Source: Candidatus Bathyarchaeota archaeon
GTDB lineage: Archaea; Thermoproteota; Bathyarchaeia; Bathyarchaeales; DTEX01
Assembly: GCA_018396975.1 (NCBI GenBank)
Contig: JAGTQA010000074.1
Location: 1-37,086 of the forward strand
Reading direction: 5' to 3'
Length of the DNA: 37,086 nt
Shown here: one piece after another, positions 35,364 through 37,086 of the stretch
How positions within the stretch are numbered: position 1 is the first letter of the stretch
Layout of the letters: each line of letters opens with the position of its first letter
Made by a program: the position numbers and the translations under genes
Notes under the pieces: model-generated
What the model saw: only the letters and a program-made list of their open reading frames with translations
Told to the model about the DNA's origin: nothing
The model's database searches: none

Positions 35364-35400
35364 GATATCTCCCTATCTTCCCGTATAGCCTCTCCCTCTC
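35364..35400 (-). repeat. Dispersed intergenic repeat, copy C
   Basis: Minus strand GAGAGGGAGAGGCTATACGGGAAGATAGGGAGATATC, upstream of the minus-strand gene starting at 35302. Confidence 0.55.
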
Positions 35401-35483
35401 AGTCCATGCAGTCTGTATCTGGGTTAGCGCCGCCTCTCCCAAAATCTTATTGGAGTGTGATGGATTTAACTGTTAGGGGGCTG

Positions 35484-35999
35484 ATGTCAATGTCCTACTG
35501 TCCAAATTGCGGTGGTAAGGTTGATGAGACGGATGTCTTCTGTAGGAGGTGCGGCTTTAACATGGCCCATCTTAGGGCATCGCTTAACCGGATTGAGGAG
35601 TCGGTTAGGGCGGTTATCATGGAGAGGATCGATGGGATTAAGCGTAGGGATGCTGAGGCTATACGGAAGATTGTTGATGAAGAGTATTATACCAAGTTTG
35701 ATGATTGGCCTCCATTCGAACGCCAGGGGATGGATGGGTTGAGGAGGGAGGCTGAGGCCCTAAAGGTTCTGAAGGAATATAATTATGAGATTAGCGATTT
35801 GAGAATAGATATTCTAGGCGGGGACGTTGCCTTAGCATCCTTCATCATAAGGTATCGTGGTAGAATAAGGAGCCTAGACTTTAACGTGAGGTCTAGGGTG
35901 ACGATGGTTCTGCTTAAGAGGGAGGGTGGCTGGAGACTTGTCCATGAGCATTGGTCTAGGATACCCGAGGGTGGAGGCTGGAGGGGAAGGCTCCTATAG
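35484..35999 (+). CDS. Zinc-ribbon + SnoaL/NTF2-like domain protein
   Basis: 'SYCPNCGGKVDETDVFCRRCG' zinc ribbon, then an alpha+beta region ending 'VTMVLLKREGGWRLVHEHWS' typical of SnoaL-like folds. Confidence 0.7.
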   Translation: MSMSYCPNCGGKVDETDVFCRRCGFNMAHLRASLNRIEESVRAVIMERIDGIKRRDAEAIRKIVDEEYYTKFDDWPPFERQGMDGLRREAEALKVLKEYNYEISDLRIDILGGDVALASFIIRYRGRIRSLDFNVRSRVTMVLLKREGGWRLVHEHWSRIPEGGGWRGRLL

Positions 36000-36110
36000 T
36001 CGGCGCTAATCTCTCCAATATCATACGACTGCAGCAATAGTATTGAACATTATTGGGAAAGCCTTTTAAGGGGGTCAGTAATATAATGAGGTCTTGTTTG
36101 GTGATTCGAT

Positions 36111-36440
36111 ATGCCAGTTCAGAGATTTAGGATAACTCCAACAAGTAGAGGGGCGCTCTTCAAGGCTAAGAGATGGTTCTACTCAACATTCTACACTAAG
36201 GCTCCGGCGGAAGTTAAAGAGGAGAATAAGAAGGCCTGGACAAGCCTAGCCGCAAAGATCGTGGAGGAAGTTAATGCACGCAATGCATCAGATAAGCCAA
36301 CGAGGCTCACAATAAACTATGAGGTTGGACCGCGCGGCGAGTTTAAACCCATTTCGGCGGTAATAGAGCTCATGGAGATAAAACCCCTAGAAAACTTCAC
36401 AATAAAGATTGCTGAGAAGTCCGAGGCCGGTGGAAAGTAG
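36111..36440 (+). CDS. Small basic hypothetical protein, 109 aa
   Basis: Clean ATG ORF with a promoter-like AT-rich upstream; 'RFRITPTSRGALFKAKRWFYSTFYTKAPAEVKEENKKAW'; family not recognised. Confidence 0.65.
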   Translation: MPVQRFRITPTSRGALFKAKRWFYSTFYTKAPAEVKEENKKAWTSLAAKIVEEVNARNASDKPTRLTINYEVGPRGEFKPISAVIELMEIKPLENFTIKIAEKSEAGGK

Positions 36441-36612
36441 CTTTATCCCTAGAATTCAACTCTAGATTATTATGCTAAAAGCACTTAAACCCATATTATC
36501 CCCATTATTTAGTCAATTTGGAATAATTGGGAGAAGTCTCTGTCCTAAAAATTTAAGGGCTGGACGCTAATCAGATAGTGTATGCAGGTGATATCGGAGA
36601 GGGACTAGATAG

Positions 36613-37086
36613 TTGCCTAGGATTGGGGTGCCAATCGGCCATAAAAGATTAGTCCCCTACTTTCTGCACCTAGCGTTATCTATCCTAGTCCAATACGCCC
36701 TCCTAAGGGCTTTTATCTCCGAGGGGCTTGCCACTGCTACATCGCAGATATCCGCAATAGTGCTCCTATACCTAATCCCACTAAACGTCATACTCGTGCT
36801 CCTATTCAGCTGGATTTATCTAATGAGACATCCATCCACAGCATTGCCTAAAACTCTGGCAAAGGGTGGCGGGGTAACCAAATCGCTTATAAGAGCAAGC
36901 CTATCCCAACCAGCCTTCAGAGGGGTCCTAGGCATTACACTTCTCTTTGGCTTTCTATCATTAACAATATTTGCGCTCTTCTCTCCCCAATCCTTCTTCC
37001 GTCTCTCCTTAAGCCTTTACTGGAGTAGTGGGCTATTCAGGGACCTAATTAAATCATCCTATCGGCTCAATAAGTTTATGGCTGAC
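36613..37086 (+). CDS. Polytopic membrane protein, partial (runs off window end)
   Basis: Open from TTG 36613 to the window end (158 codons): MPRIGVPIGHKRLVPYFLHLALSILVQYALLRAF...LYLIPLNVILVLLFSWIYLM...GITLLFGFLSLTIFALF...; hydrophobic segments. Confidence 0.6.
   Translation, partial: MPRIGVPIGHKRLVPYFLHLALSILVQYALLRAFISEGLATATSQISAIVLLYLIPLNVILVLLFSWIYLMRHPSTALPKTLAKGGGVTKSLIRASLSQPAFRGVLGITLLFGFLSLTIFALFSPQSFFRLSLSLYWSSGLFRDLIKSSYRLNKFMAD

Noticed and set aside
1-37086. CRISPR array, prophage, intact insertion sequence, toxin-antitoxin or restriction module
   Set aside because: No spaced direct repeats, phage structural genes, intact transposase or defence-type ORFs identified.

Overview
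The window is archaeal. It has a Sec61-beta, Alba, eS1/S3Ae, a two-OB-fold RPA-like SSB, deoxyhypusine synthase, an archaeal initiator tRNA and many TTG/GTG starts. It is probably from the TACK / Bathyarchaeota-like part of the tree; that placement is inference from protein flavour only. Most of the window is housekeeping or metabolic: purM, a class II aldolase + FGGY kinase pair, two tRNAs, pyrG, a PPi-type phosphofructokinase, a PfkB kinase, serS, rps3ae, a histone-deacetylase-like protein, an asparagine-synthase-like protein, purB, an ilvB-ilvN-ilvC-leuC-leuD-leuB-leuA operon, an AIR-synthase-like protein and deoxyhypusine synthase. The most interesting item is a 593-aa signal-peptide / single-TM / coiled-coil protein at 16778-18559. 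It looks like a homologue of eukaryotic ribophorin I (OST1), and it is followed by a TrmB-type regulator with a 27-bp near-perfect palindrome upstream and by a convergent archaeosortase/exosortase-family protein. Other points: a SNAP-like helical-repeat protein; a DUF131 tandem pair in which one copy carries a zinc finger; a four-copy dispersed intergenic repeat; a structured-looking leader before ilvB; and a 22-bp duplicated element upstream of two tRNA genes. No CRISPR array, intact transposon or prophage was seen. All family calls are from reading by eye; no database search was run.
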